DNA of 64,000 nt from Janthinobacterium sp. GW458P. Lineage in GTDB: Bacteria > Pseudomonadota > Gammaproteobacteria > Burkholderiales > Burkholderiaceae_D. A model generated the notes under the pieces. It made no database searches and was not told where the DNA came from. It saw nothing but the letters and a program-made list of their open reading frames with translations. This document shows positions 17,249-27,329 of this stretch, piece by piece; position 1 is the first letter of the stretch, and each line of letters opens with the position of its first letter. The stretch lies in NCBI RefSeq assembly GCF_002127585.1, contig NZ_NEGZ01000052.1, positions 1 through 64,000 of the forward strand, in the 5' to 3' direction. The translations under genes and the position numbers were made by a program.

Positions 17249-18364
17249 TTAGGCCGCCAGCGGGGAGGTTTCTGGCGTGCGGCGCAGCAAGTCGCCATGC
17301 TGGCGGCAGAACGCCAGGCCCGCCTTGTGGCCCACGTCGAACAGCAGCTGCATGTTCGAACTGGACCAGTCCAGGGTATCGGGCCAGTGCTGCTCGGGAA
17401 TGCCGTCCATCAGGTCGAGCTTGAGCAAACGCCGCTTGGGCTGGCCCGTGCGCGCATCCGTGTTGTGCTCGAGTTCGAACAGGCGCAGCTCGCTCCTGGA
17501 AATCTTCACCAGCGGCGTGATGATGGAGCGCACCCAGGCGTCATACAGGTTGCGCGGCTTGCGCAGCAAGCGCTCGTCGCCGAGGATGTCGAGGATGACC
17601 AGGGTATCGGCGTCATGGTGCTCGCCCTTGCCTTCGATAAACGGGTCGAAATTGAGCGTATCGAGGGCCGCGCCTTCGATGTAGTCGTTGCCGTCGATGG
17701 TCGTGGGCGCGTACAGGAAGGGAAACGACAGGGCCGCCCGCACGTGGATGGGCTCGATTTCATGCTTGCCCCAGATTTGCATGCGGTGCTCGCTGAGGTT
17801 GTAGGCATTGATGTAGAAATCGGGGCGCATGCGGGCCACGCCGGAAAAATCCACGGCTTTTTCCAGGAAGGGCAAATGCGCGCACAGGCCCAGGCTTTTC
17901 GCCGACAGGTCCGATGGCGACAGCGACGACACCATCAGCTTGCCCCAGTCCGACCAGGCCGTGGGCATGCCCGCAAACGTTTGCTTGAACGCCTGGAAAA
18001 AGGGATTGTTGGCCGGTGGCTGGAAGGCGTCGCGGAAAGTGCTCGCCTGCATGCCCGGCTTCTGGAACACCTTGTAGTTGATCGGAATCATCTTGTAGAT
18101 GCTGTCCGCCACACCCGTGTCGGCCCAGCTTTGCAGCGCCTGGCGCGGCGTGGCCTCGTGCGGCGTGGTGTAAAGCAAACCCATCAGCACACCGGCGCCC
18201 GAGGCCGAAATGACGTCGAATTCGATGCCTTCGTCGAGAAACGCGGCCAGGGCGCCCGCGATCAATGTGGAATTGGGTGCACCGCCACCAAGCAGCAAGC
18301 CCGTCTTGCGGGCAGGCGTCGCGGCTGGCGCCGGATGTGGCGGCGTCGTGCTTACTGTCTTCAT
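17249..18364 (-). CDS. Patatin-like phospholipase family protein, altered active-site motifs
   Basis: A 371-residue protein. The patatin oxyanion loop is visible as GLLLGGGAPNSTL (~22-34). The nucleophile region is VISASGAG (S55): the expected GxSxG reads SASGA. The Asp-Gly-Gly/Ala motif is represented by DYIEGAALD, with Glu in place of Asp. It may belong to a divergent subfamily or have lost lipase activity. The ATG at 18364 with GGGAG upstream is preferred to a GTG at 18370. No signal peptide is seen. Confidence 0.75.
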   Translation of the reverse strand: MKTVSTTPPHPAPAATPARKTGLLLGGGAPNSTLIAGALAAFLDEGIEFDVISASGAGVLMGLLYTTPHEATPRQALQSWADTGVADSIYKMIPINYKVFQKPGMQASTFRDAFQPPANNPFFQAFKQTFAGMPTAWSDWGKLMVSSLSPSDLSAKSLGLCAHLPFLEKAVDFSGVARMRPDFYINAYNLSEHRMQIWGKHEIEPIHVRAALSFPFLYAPTTIDGNDYIEGAALDTLNFDPFIEGKGEHHDADTLVILDILGDERLLRKPRNLYDAWVRSIITPLVKISRSELRLFELEHNTDARTGQPKRRLLKLDLMDGIPEQHWPDTLDWSSSNMQLLFDVGHKAGLAFCRQHGDLLRRTPETSPLAA

Positions 18365-18370
18365 GCGCAC

Positions 18371-18676
18371 TCCCTGAACGAAACGGGGTGATTACCCCTA
18401 ATTGTTGGTTACTACACGCTTATTGCGCTTCATCTTGCACTTATCTTCACAACCATGAAATTGATGCAATATTGCGGAAACAGATATGAAATTAACATAA
18501 ATAAATTCCTTATGGCAATTTAATTAACGCATGATGGGTATTCAGAAAGGATATAAGCTGACGCTGCGCGGCGTAGCGTGGTGCATCGCAGCAAATAAAT
18601 ATTCTGCGATGTTAGGAAAAATCTCTTTGGGGTAGGAATATTCCTCAACTGGCCGCCATGGCGGCTGCCAGGCCGT
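18371..18676. other. AT-rich intergenic region with several small palindromes
   Basis: About 300 bp without a supportable gene, clearly richer in A+T than its surroundings. It contains an 8-bp stem CATCGCAG/CTGCGATG around a 12-base loop (18584-18611), the palindrome AGGAATATTCCT (18634-18645) and GCCGCCATGGCGGC (18652-18665). It should hold the promoter of the patatin gene and the 3' end of the LysR transcript. Confidence 0.5.
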
Positions 18677-19591
18677 TCAGGGGGCCGGAGGGGGCGCGGA
18701 AAAATGCAGGTGGGTACACAGATGGTCAACAAAGACGCGGATTTTCGGCGACAGATGGCGGCTCGATGGCCACAGCACCCAGAACTTGCTCGCGTATTCC
18801 AGGTACTCGTCCAGCACGGCTTGCAATTCGCCCCGTCCGATGGCGTCGCGCACGATAAAGTCGGGTAAATAGGCCAGGCCCACGCCCTGCGCGGCGGCAC
18901 CGATCAAGGCTTCGATATTGTTGCAGGTCAAGGCCGTCGGCAGGCGCAGTTCGCCGCCGCTGTCGCCCTCGGCGCGCCGCAGGGCCCATTCCTGCAGCTT
19001 GCCCGTGGTGGGGAATTTATAGCGCACGCAGGCGTGACCTTCCAGCGCGCGCGGCGTGGCCGGCACGCCGTGGCGGGCGAAATACGCGGGAGAGCCGACG
19101 ATGGCAAACGCAAACGGCCCCAGCTCGCGCGCCATCAGGCGCGAATCGGTGAGCGTGCCGCTGCGCACGGCCACGTCGATGCCTTCGGCCACCACGTCGA
19201 CCAGGCGGTCGTTGAAATCGAGGTCGAGCTCGATCTCGGGATACTCGCGCGTAAAGGCGGCCAGCAGGGGCAGGATGATGCGGTAGCCGATCACGGGCAG
19301 GCTGACGCGCAGCTTGCCGCGCGGCGCCTCGGCCAGGTGCGACAATTCCGCCTCGGCATCGTCCAGGTCGGCCAGGATGCGCTGGCAGCGCTCGTAGAAC
19401 AGCGCGCCCTCGTTGCTCAGGCTGATGCGCCGCGTGCTGCGGTTGAGCAGGCGCACGCCCAGCTTTTCTTCCAGCCGCGCCACGCTCTTGCCCACGGCCG
19501 AGGCCGACACCCCGAGCAGCCGCCCGGCCGCCACATAGCTGCAAGTTTCCGCCGCGCGCACGAAGGCGACGATGCCGTTCAGATTATCCAT
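18677..19591 (-). CDS. LysR-family transcriptional regulator
   Basis: A 304-residue regulator. The HTH reads CSYVAAGRLLGVSASAVGKSVARLEEKLGVRLLNRSTRRISL, followed by the periplasmic-binding-like effector domain (KLRVSLPVIGYRIILPLLAAF...). It resembles the CrgA-like LysR subgroup. It is divergent from the MFS transporter at 19698 with ~105 bp between starts, so it probably controls that pump. Confidence 0.9.
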   Translation of the reverse strand: MDNLNGIVAFVRAAETCSYVAAGRLLGVSASAVGKSVARLEEKLGVRLLNRSTRRISLSNEGALFYERCQRILADLDDAEAELSHLAEAPRGKLRVSLPVIGYRIILPLLAAFTREYPEIELDLDFNDRLVDVVAEGIDVAVRSGTLTDSRLMARELGPFAFAIVGSPAYFARHGVPATPRALEGHACVRYKFPTTGKLQEWALRRAEGDSGGELRLPTALTCNNIEALIGAAAQGVGLAYLPDFIVRDAIGRGELQAVLDEYLEYASKFWVLWPSSRHLSPKIRVFVDHLCTHLHFSAPPPAP

Positions 19592-19697
19592 ATCTTCTCA
19601 CTAGGGAAAATTTGTCCGTTATGAGCGGATTTTCAGCCACTTTCTCATGGATTGCATCCATATTATCATCGAATTCCCTTTTTCTGGAATCATTCCC

Positions 19698-21257
19698 ATG
19701 GATACGAATCTTCCCGCGCATGCCCCGGACCAAGCGACTGCACGGCGTATGCAGGTGCTGGCCGCCGTCTGCCTGGCCGCGCTGTGCATGCCGCTCAGTT
19801 TTACGGGGCCGGCCATCGCCATTCCCGCCATCGCCGCCGAACTGCGCGGCACGCCGCTGGCGCTGGCCTGGATCACGAATGCCTTCATGCTCAGCTTTGG
19901 CGGCTGCCTGATGGCGGCCGGCGCGCTGGCCGACCGCTATGGCCGCAAGCGCCTGTTCATGGCGGGCATGAGCTTGTTCTTCCTCGCCGCGCTGGCCCTG
20001 GCGGCCGCGCCCGGCATGCTTGCGCTGGACTTGCTGCGCGCCGTGCAGGGCCTGGCCTGCGCCATGGCCCTGTCGAGCGGACTGGCGGCGCTGGCGCAGG
20101 AATTCGACGGCCCCGCCCGCGCGCGCGCCTTCAGCCTGATCGGCACGGCCTTCGGCGTAGGCCTGGCCTTCGGCCCCTTCCTCGCAGGCCTGCTCATTGC
20201 CCGCACGGGCTGGCGCGCCATCTTCATTGCCACGGCCGCTGCCGCACTGGCCGCCCTGCTGGCCGCTGCGCGCACCATGCGCGAAACGCGCGACCCGCAG
20301 GCGCAAGGCGTGGACTGGCCCGGCGCGCTGACGTTTACGGGCGCCTTGTCGCTGTTTACCTATGGCTTGCTGCAGGCGCCGCACAAAGGCTGGGGCAGCG
20401 CCGCCAGCCTGGGGCTGTTCGGCGGCGCGGCCCTGCTGCTGGCCGCGTTCATCGGCGCGGAGCGGCGCGCCGCGCGGCCCATGCTCGATTTATCGCTGTT
20501 CCGCCTGCCCGCTTTTGCCGGCGTGCAATTGCTGGCCGCCGCACCCGCGTTTTCCTTTGTCGTGCTGCTGGTGCTGCTGCCGGCCCGCTTCATCGGCATC
20601 GAGGGTTACAGCGCCTTTGACGCGGGGCGCATGATGATCGCCCTGTCGGCGCCCATGCTGGTGCTGCCGATCCTGGCCGGCATGGCGGCGCAGCGCATCG
20701 CCGCCGCGCATATCTGCGCCTGCGGCTTGCTGCTGGCGGCGGGCGGCCTGCTGTGGCTGTCGACGTGCGCGCCGGGCCAGCCATCCTTGAGTTTGCTGGC
20801 ACCGCTGCTGCTGATCGGCTGCGGCATCAGCCTGCCCTGGGGCTTGATGGACGGCCTGGCCATCAGCGTCGTGCCCGTCGAGCGGGCCGGCATGGCGGCC
20901 GGCATCTTCAACACGACGAGGGTGGCGGGCGAAGGCCTGGCGCTGGCCATCGTCAGCGCGTTGCTGGGCACGTTTACTGTCGCAGCGCTGGGCGGCACTG
21001 CCGGCATCGGCGCGCAACAGGCGGCGCAGGCGGGCCCCTTCCTGGCGCTGGGCGAACTGCGCCACGCGGCGACCCTGCTGCCGCAGGCGGGCGCCGCCGA
21101 ACTAGCGCAAGCATACGGCATCGCATTCCGCCACTTGCTGTATGTGCTGGCGAGCATCACGACGGCCTCGGCCCTGCTGATCCTGGCATTTTTGCGCCAT
21201 CCGGCCCCAGCTGCAGCGGACTCGGCCACCCTGCCTGCCTGCAAGGCGCACAACTAA
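19698..21257 (+). CDS. MFS transporter, 14-helix DHA2-type
   Basis: A 519-residue inner-membrane protein with about 14 hydrophobic helices. The MFS signature between helices 2 and 3 is GALADRYGRKRLFMAG, and the antiporter-type motif C region appears as GLAFGPFLAGLLIARTGWRAIF. Length and helix number fit the DHA2 drug:proton antiporters (EmrB/QacA-like). The divergent LysR gene suggests inducible efflux. The ATG at 19698 is chosen because the protein starts hydrophilic there and enters helix 1 by residue 20. Confidence 0.87.
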   Translation: MDTNLPAHAPDQATARRMQVLAAVCLAALCMPLSFTGPAIAIPAIAAELRGTPLALAWITNAFMLSFGGCLMAAGALADRYGRKRLFMAGMSLFFLAALALAAAPGMLALDLLRAVQGLACAMALSSGLAALAQEFDGPARARAFSLIGTAFGVGLAFGPFLAGLLIARTGWRAIFIATAAAALAALLAAARTMRETRDPQAQGVDWPGALTFTGALSLFTYGLLQAPHKGWGSAASLGLFGGAALLLAAFIGAERRAARPMLDLSLFRLPAFAGVQLLAAAPAFSFVVLLVLLPARFIGIEGYSAFDAGRMMIALSAPMLVLPILAGMAAQRIAAAHICACGLLLAAGGLLWLSTCAPGQPSLSLLAPLLLIGCGISLPWGLMDGLAISVVPVERAGMAAGIFNTTRVAGEGLALAIVSALLGTFTVAALGGTAGIGAQQAAQAGPFLALGELRHAATLLPQAGAAELAQAYGIAFRHLLYVLASITTASALLILAFLRHPAPAAADSATLPACKAHN

Positions 21258-21374
21258 GCCGCCCAGTTAGCAATAGCAGCCATTCCCCCTCCAGCAATAT
21301 CCGGCGGCGCCCACGCGCCGCCCCTTCCTGATGTTTCTCCGCAACACCTCAAAAGTTTTCAAGAATAAAACCAG

Positions 21375-21404
21375 TTTACTGATCAAAGCGCTTTGAACTA
21401 TACT
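21375..21404 (+). promoter_or_regulatory. lamB promoter with operator in the spacer
   Basis: TTTACT (21375-21380) and TATACT (21399-21404) are 18 bp apart. The palindrome TCAAAGCGCTTTGA (21383-21396) fills the spacer. The same arrangement, with identical -35, -10 and spacing, recurs at 24367-24396 before the maltose operon. Confidence 0.75.
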
Positions 21405-21438
21405 CAAAGCGCTTTGAAACAGAATTAAAGCGCTTTGG
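21383..21438. promoter_or_regulatory. Three phased LacI-type operators upstream of lamB
   Basis: TCAAAGCGCTTTGA occurs at 21383-21396 and 21404-21417, and a weaker third copy, TTAAAGCGCTTTGG, at 21425-21438. Each is offset by exactly 21 bp, two helical turns. A LacI-family regulator gene lies 1.7 kb downstream and is the obvious candidate to bind them. Confidence 0.8.
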
Positions 21439-21490
21439 CTACGCAAGTGATATGCGACCATCCCACACCTATAAAAACACTGGAGACACA

Positions 21491-22711
21491 ATGAACACAT
21501 TTTTCCTGAAGGCGATGCCAGCGGCAGTCGTCATGGCCTTGAGCGCGTCGGCTGCCCAGGCCGCCCTGCCCATCGATTTCGGCGGCTACATCCGCTCGGG
21601 CTTCGGCACCAGCAGCGAAGGCGGCAAGGAAGCCTGTTTCGGCCTGGCCGGCGCCTCGTCCAAGTATCGCCTGGGCAATGAGTGCGAAACCTACGGCGAG
21701 CTGAAATTCGGCGGCGAAGCGTTCAAGGCAGCCAACGGCACCACTTTCCGCATCAATACCCTGGTGGCGTTCTCCGTCAACCAGAACCAGGACTGGGAGC
21801 AATCGGACCCGTCGTGGCGCGAAATGAACGTGGTGGCCGACAAGATCGGCACGGGCGCCTTCGCCGAAGCGCGCGCCTGGGTCGGCAAGCGTTACTACGA
21901 CCGCCAGGACGTGCACATCACCGATTACTACTTCTGGAATAACAGCGGCCCCGGCGCCGGCCTGGAAAACATCGACCTGGGCGCGGCCAAGCTGGCCTAC
22001 GCCATCGTGCGCACGGCTGACGACAAGGACAGCAAGCGCATGGGCCTGTCCCACGACCTGCGCTTTTCCGGCATCAAGGTCAACCCGGACGGCGAACTGA
22101 CCCTGGGCCTGCAATTCAACCAGAAACGCAACGCGCAAGGCGCGGCCCCCATCGCCAGCGGCCACTTGCTGACCATCATGCATACGCAAGGCAATCTGCT
22201 GGGCGGCTTCAACAAGGTGGCCTTGCAGTTCGGCAAGGGCAGCGCCGCCAACACGGGCGGCTTCAGCCTAGGCGCCGACAAGGACGACAAGGTCACGCGC
22301 CTGACGGAACAGATCATGATCCAGCCCAAGGGGGCCTGGTCGGGCATGGGCACCTTCGTCTACGAAGACAAGCAAACGGCGGGCGTGAGCAGCAAGTGGA
22401 CCTCGATCGGCGCGCGCCCCGTCTACCACTTCACGGACAACTACAGCCTGGCCGTGGAACTGGGCCACGACATCGTCAAGCCGGAAGGCGGCGAAAGCCG
22501 CAACCTGACCAAGCTGACGTTTGCGCCGCAATTGTCGGCCGGCAACAGTTTCTGGTCGCGCCCCGTGCTGCGCGCCTTCTACACCTACGCCAAATGGAAC
22601 AAGGCGGCCCAGTCGGCCGCCGCGGCGGAATCGGCGCTGTCCTCGACGGGCGTGTTCGGCGGCAAGACCAACGGCAGCTCCATGGGTTTCCAAGTCGAAT
22701 CCTGGTGGTAA
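21491..22711 (+). CDS. lamB: Maltoporin (LamB-type outer-membrane sugar porin)
   Basis: A 406-residue outer-membrane protein with a clean signal peptide (residues 1-~25, ASAAQA-A). It shows LamB signatures: IDFGGYIRSGFGTS at the mature N-terminus, RLGNECETYGELKFG, RYYDRQDVHITDYYFWNNSGPGAGLENI, and a C-terminal aromatic residue (ESWW). It admits maltodextrins to the periplasm for MalE/MalFGK and MalS. The start has CTGGAG upstream. Control by the three operators before it is inferred. Confidence 0.93.
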   Translation: MNTFFLKAMPAAVVMALSASAAQAALPIDFGGYIRSGFGTSSEGGKEACFGLAGASSKYRLGNECETYGELKFGGEAFKAANGTTFRINTLVAFSVNQNQDWEQSDPSWREMNVVADKIGTGAFAEARAWVGKRYYDRQDVHITDYYFWNNSGPGAGLENIDLGAAKLAYAIVRTADDKDSKRMGLSHDLRFSGIKVNPDGELTLGLQFNQKRNAQGAAPIASGHLLTIMHTQGNLLGGFNKVALQFGKGSAANTGGFSLGADKDDKVTRLTEQIMIQPKGAWSGMGTFVYEDKQTAGVSSKWTSIGARPVYHFTDNYSLAVELGHDIVKPEGGESRNLTKLTFAPQLSAGNSFWSRPVLRAFYTYAKWNKAAQSAAAAESALSSTGVFGGKTNGSSMGFQVESWW

Positions 22712-22811
22712 GAGCATCTGAAAAACGTCCATGGCGGCGTTGCAAGGGCTAGCCGTACTAGCGTACTGTCTTCGCCCTTGCGCCTGGCCCTGAACGTTTT
22801 ATCAGACGCTC
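22712..22811. repeat. 100-bp imperfect inverted repeat after lamB
   Basis: The ends GAGCATCTGAAAAACGT and ACGTTTTATCAGACGCTC pair with few mismatches. The arms continue through GGCG..GCAAGGGC against GCCCTTGCGCC, and the apex carries GTACTAGCGTAC. It starts right after the lamB stop. It looks like a small non-coding repeat element or a large terminator-like hairpin. Confidence 0.6.
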
Positions 22812-23159
22812 TCTATTAAGAGAGGCATCCCACACTGGCTGATGCCGCAAGGCGCCAGCCTCTGGCAGCAACACCGCCCGCTTTCACTGGGGCATGCATT
22901 ATCCGGATCCACCATCTCGCCGCTGCACGCGATGGCCGGCAGCTTCATGTAGTGATTCAGCAGTATCCTCTTTTAGCGCGGGCGCCCCTGGTTTGCCCGC
23001 GTATTTTTTTTGGGCGCTGGCGCCGCAGCTCATTACCCATGATTGCCATGGCATTTATCAGATAAACTACCCCCCATCGCATTGCACTGCAGCGCCCCGC
23101 CCACCGGCAGGACGCAGGCAGGCAAGACCCACCCTGGATAGACCCCGACTGCAGCATCC
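22812..23159. other. Intergenic region before the LacI-type regulator
   Basis: About 350 bp with a small hairpin at its start (CTCTCTATTAAGAGAG, 22810-22825) and no convincing gene. No copy of the AAAGCGCTTT operator is present, so the regulator gene does not appear to be controlled by the same operator. A clear promoter for the regulator is not visible to me. Confidence 0.5.
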
Positions 23160-24170
23160 ATGAACCTCAAAAATCTCGCCAAAACGCTAGGAATATCCGA
23201 AACCACCGTCAGCCGCGCCTTGAATGGCTATCCGGAAGTGAGCGAACGCACGCGCGAACGGGTGCTGGCCGCCGCGCAGGCGGCCGGCTACCGGCCCAAT
23301 CCCATGGCGCGCAGCCTGGCCGTGGGGCGCACGAACATCGTCGGCATCATCTACCCGCTGATGCCGAACGACCTGGCCGACCCCATGTTCATCGAGATCG
23401 TGGGCGGCATGTCCGAAGCGCTGGAAGCGCAGCAGATGGACATGATCATCGCGCCCGCCTCGGCCAGCAAGGAATTTTCCACCTATGAACGCATGGTCAA
23501 GGGCCGCCGCATCGACGGCCTGATCGTCGGACGGACAAAACCGTTCGACGAACGCATCGCCTACCTGGCGCAGCAGGGCATGCCCTTCGTCGCGCACGGC
23601 CGCACGCAGCTGAACCAGCCGCACGCGTGGTTCGACTACGACAACGAGGCGGGCATGCGCCTGGCCGTCGAGCGCCTCGCGCAGCTGGGCCACCAGCGCA
23701 TCGGCCTGATCAGCGCCACGCCGGACCTGAACTTCGTGCGCCAGCGCGTCGACAGCTTCCAGCATGCCATGCAGGCGGGCGGCCTGGCCGTCGATCCCGA
23801 CAACCTGGTCGACAATGCGCACGACCGCCGCGCCGGCTACCAGGCCATGCAGCGCCTGCTGGCCCGCTCGCCCCGCCCCACGGCCGTCATCGTCGACAAC
23901 CACATGTCGGGCGTGGGCGCCGTGCGCGCCCTGCTCGACGCGGGCATCGCCATCGGGCGCGAGATGTCGCTGATCGTCTGGGGCGTGATGGAAGATTCCC
24001 TGGCCGGCCACAACGTCACCACCGTCGTCCAGCCCGACCCGCGCGGCGCCGGCGCGAAGATGATCCAGATGCTGCTGGCCCTGATGGACGGCACGCCCGC
24101 CACCGACCTGCAGGAACTGTGGCCGTGCGAACTGCTGCCGGGCGAGTCGGCGGGGCCTGTCATTATGTAG
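23160..24170 (+). CDS. LacI-family regulator of the maltose regulon
   Basis: A 336-residue protein with the LacI HTH at the extreme N-terminus (MNLKNLAKTLGISETTVSRALNGYPEVSERTRERV) and hinge NPMARSLAVGRTNIVGII. A periplasmic-binding-like sugar domain follows. It resembles AglR/MalR regulators of alpha-glucoside genes. It lies between the two operator-bearing promoters (lamB upstream, alpha-glucosidase operon downstream). That it binds TCAAAGCGCTTTGA is inference, but that palindrome has the CG-centred form typical of LacI/GalR sites. Confidence 0.88.
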   Translation: MNLKNLAKTLGISETTVSRALNGYPEVSERTRERVLAAAQAAGYRPNPMARSLAVGRTNIVGIIYPLMPNDLADPMFIEIVGGMSEALEAQQMDMIIAPASASKEFSTYERMVKGRRIDGLIVGRTKPFDERIAYLAQQGMPFVAHGRTQLNQPHAWFDYDNEAGMRLAVERLAQLGHQRIGLISATPDLNFVRQRVDSFQHAMQAGGLAVDPDNLVDNAHDRRAGYQAMQRLLARSPRPTAVIVDNHMSGVGAVRALLDAGIAIGREMSLIVWGVMEDSLAGHNVTTVVQPDPRGAGAKMIQMLLALMDGTPATDLQELWPCELLPGESAGPVIM

Positions 24171-24199
24171 CTCAATAGTGCATTGGCCCGCAGCAGAAA

Positions 24200-24286
24200 G
24201 CTGGGGGCAGTCACTGTGTGATCGGGATGCGTCCCATTGCGACGCATTCCCCCTCAGGGTCCGCCCCCAGCCTCCGCTTGGGGTTT
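24200..24286. repeat. Intergenic palindromic repeat, third member of the GGTCCGACC family
   Basis: GCTGGGGGC and GCCCCCAGC close a stem that contains a second hairpin, GATGCGTC/GACGCAT. Its right part, CCCTCAGGGTCCGCCCCC followed by AGC, TCCGCTT and GGGGTTT, closely matches the right half of the element at 44088-44152. Confidence 0.6.
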
Positions 24287-24366
24287 CGTAAAACGCCCTC
24301 TTCCGCTCTGTTTTTCCCTCCTGAATCACCCTCATAAAAAAATCGTATGTCTGGCGCGCGTATCGC

Positions 24367-24396
24367 TTTACTTTTCAAAGCGCTTTGAACTATACT
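24367..24396 (+). promoter_or_regulatory. Maltose operon promoter with operator in the spacer
   Basis: TTTACT (24367-24372), 18-bp spacer, TATACT (24391-24396), with TCAAAGCGCTTTGA (24375-24388) between them. A second operator, CCAAAGCGCTTTGA, lies at 24407-24420, 32 bp (three helical turns) downstream. Confidence 0.77.
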
Positions 24397-24505
24397 CATT
24401 TCATACCCAAAGCGCTTTGAATTTTAAAATAAGACGTTTGCCTACCAACCAGCAGCGCTCGCCCTGATAGCTGAAGCTACAGGCGACTTTTTTAAGAAAT
24501 CATTC

Positions 24506-26143
24506 ATGCCGACCATCCAGAACAATCTCGCCCACCTGCCCGCCGACTGGTGGCGCAGCGCCGTCATCTACCAGGTCTATCCACGCAGCTTCCTCGACAG
24601 CAATGGCGACGGCATCGGCGACTTGCCCGGCATTACCTCCAAGCTCGATTACATCGCCGCCCTGGGCGCCGACATCGTGTGGATCTCGCCCTTCTTCACG
24701 TCGCCAATGAAAGACTTCGGCTACGACGTGGCCGATTTCTGCGACGTCGACCCCATGTTCGGCACCCTGGCCGATTTCGACCGCCTGGTGGCGCGCGCCC
24801 ATGAACTGGGCCTGAAAGTGATGATCGACCAGGTGCTGTCGCACTCGTCCGACGTCCACCCTTGGTTCGTGGAAAGCCGCTCCAGCCGCGACAATCCCAA
24901 GGCCGACTGGTATGTGTGGGCCGACCAGAAGCCGGACGGCACGGCGCCGAACAACTGGCTGTCCGTGTTCGGCGGTTCCGCCTGGCAATGGGAGCCGCGC
25001 CGCGGCCAGTACTACCTGCATGATTTCCTCGCCAGCCAGCCCGACCTGAACTTCCATAATCCGGCCGTGCAGCAGGCGCAGCTGGACAACCTGCGTTTCT
25101 GGCTCGAGCGCGGCGTCGACGGTTTCCGTTTCGATTCCTGCAATTTCCCGTATCACGACCAGTTGCTGCGCGACAATCCGCCCGCCGCCCAGCGCGACGC
25201 GAGCAGCGTGTCGGCCATCAACCCCTACGGCATGCAGGCGCACGTGTACGACAAGACGCAGCCGGAAAACATCGCTTATTTGCAGCGCGTGCGCGCCATC
25301 CTTGACGAATATCAAGCCATTTCCATCGGTGAAGTGGGCGACGACAATGCGCTGGCCACCATGGCCGCCTACACGGGCGCCGACAAGCTGCACATGGCTT
25401 ACAGTTTCAACTTGCTGACGGCGGAGTTTTCCGCCGCGCACATCCGCACCCAGGTGGAAGAATTCGAAGCGCAAGTGGCCGATGGCTGGGCTTCCTGGTC
25501 CGTGGGCAACCACGACAGCGTGCGCGTCATGACGCGCTGGGGCGGCGAGAACCCGTCGCCTTCGCTGGCCAAGGTGGTGCTGGCCGTGCAGGCGGCGCTG
25601 AAAGGCACGCCGTGCCTGTACCAGGGCGACGAACTGGCGCTGACGGAGGCGGACATTGCTTTCGAGGCGCTGCAAGATCCGTACGGCATCCCGTTCTGGC
25701 CCCAGTTCAAGGGCCGCGACGGCTGCCGCACGCCGATGCCATGGGTGGCCGATGCGCCGCATGGCGGCTTCAGTAATGCCAAACCTTGGCTGCCCGTGCC
25801 GCCGGAACACCTGGCGCGCGCCGTGGATGTCGAAGAAAACGATGCTGCTTCACCCTTGCAGTTCGCGCAAAATATCCTCGCCTGGCGCCGTACCCTGCCG
25901 CAATTGCTGCGCGGCGATATCGTCTTCTTCGATGCGCCGGAACCCGTGCTGGCCCTGCGCCGCGACCTGGCCGGTGAACCGTCCGTGCTGGCCGCCTTCA
26001 ACCTGGGCACGCAAGCCGTCACGTTCGACTGGCCGGCCGCCGCGGCGGCAGCCGACCTGGCCGGCCATGGCTTGCCTGGCGACAAGCAAGGCAGCCGAAT
26101 CACCCTGCCCCCGCATGGCGCCTGGTTCGGCATCCTGGCGTAA
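24506..26143 (+). CDS. Alpha-glucosidase, GH13 family
   Basis: A 545-residue cytoplasmic enzyme without signal peptide. GH13 regions in order: DVADFCDVDPMFGT, LKVMIDQVLSHSSD, GVDGFRFDSCNF (nucleophile Asp), AISIGEVGDDN (acid/base Glu) and SVGNHDSVR. The SRSSRDNPKADWYVW stretch is typical of alpha-glucosidases acting on maltose and short oligosaccharides. It is the first gene of the operon and would split imported maltodextrins into glucose. malK starts 84 bp downstream. Confidence 0.9.
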   Translation: MPTIQNNLAHLPADWWRSAVIYQVYPRSFLDSNGDGIGDLPGITSKLDYIAALGADIVWISPFFTSPMKDFGYDVADFCDVDPMFGTLADFDRLVARAHELGLKVMIDQVLSHSSDVHPWFVESRSSRDNPKADWYVWADQKPDGTAPNNWLSVFGGSAWQWEPRRGQYYLHDFLASQPDLNFHNPAVQQAQLDNLRFWLERGVDGFRFDSCNFPYHDQLLRDNPPAAQRDASSVSAINPYGMQAHVYDKTQPENIAYLQRVRAILDEYQAISIGEVGDDNALATMAAYTGADKLHMAYSFNLLTAEFSAAHIRTQVEEFEAQVADGWASWSVGNHDSVRVMTRWGGENPSPSLAKVVLAVQAALKGTPCLYQGDELALTEADIAFEALQDPYGIPFWPQFKGRDGCRTPMPWVADAPHGGFSNAKPWLPVPPEHLARAVDVEENDAASPLQFAQNILAWRRTLPQLLRGDIVFFDAPEPVLALRRDLAGEPSVLAAFNLGTQAVTFDWPAAAAAADLAGHGLPGDKQGSRITLPPHGAWFGILA

Positions 26144-26227
26144 ATCGCAGGCTTGGGCGGCCATGCCGCCAATTACAATAACGAGCCCCGCGCATCAGCG
26201 GGGACGGATAGACACAGTGAGGACGAC

Positions 26228-27313
<1,086 letters not shown>

Positions 27314-27329
27314 AGCCTTCCCTTTTGCG

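Larger units (their letters stand above)
24171..24505. other. Regulatory region before the maltose operon
   Basis: About 335 bp without a gene. The first part is a palindromic repeat (24200-24286) after the regulator gene; the second part holds the operon promoter and two operators. A leader of about 100 bases separates the -10 box from the alpha-glucosidase ATG; no Shine-Dalgarno better than AAGAAA is seen. Confidence 0.6.

Noticed and set aside
22894-23163. 89-codon frame before the LacI-type gene
   Set aside because: Pro/Arg/Cys-rich product, no ribosome site, no family; treated as non-coding.
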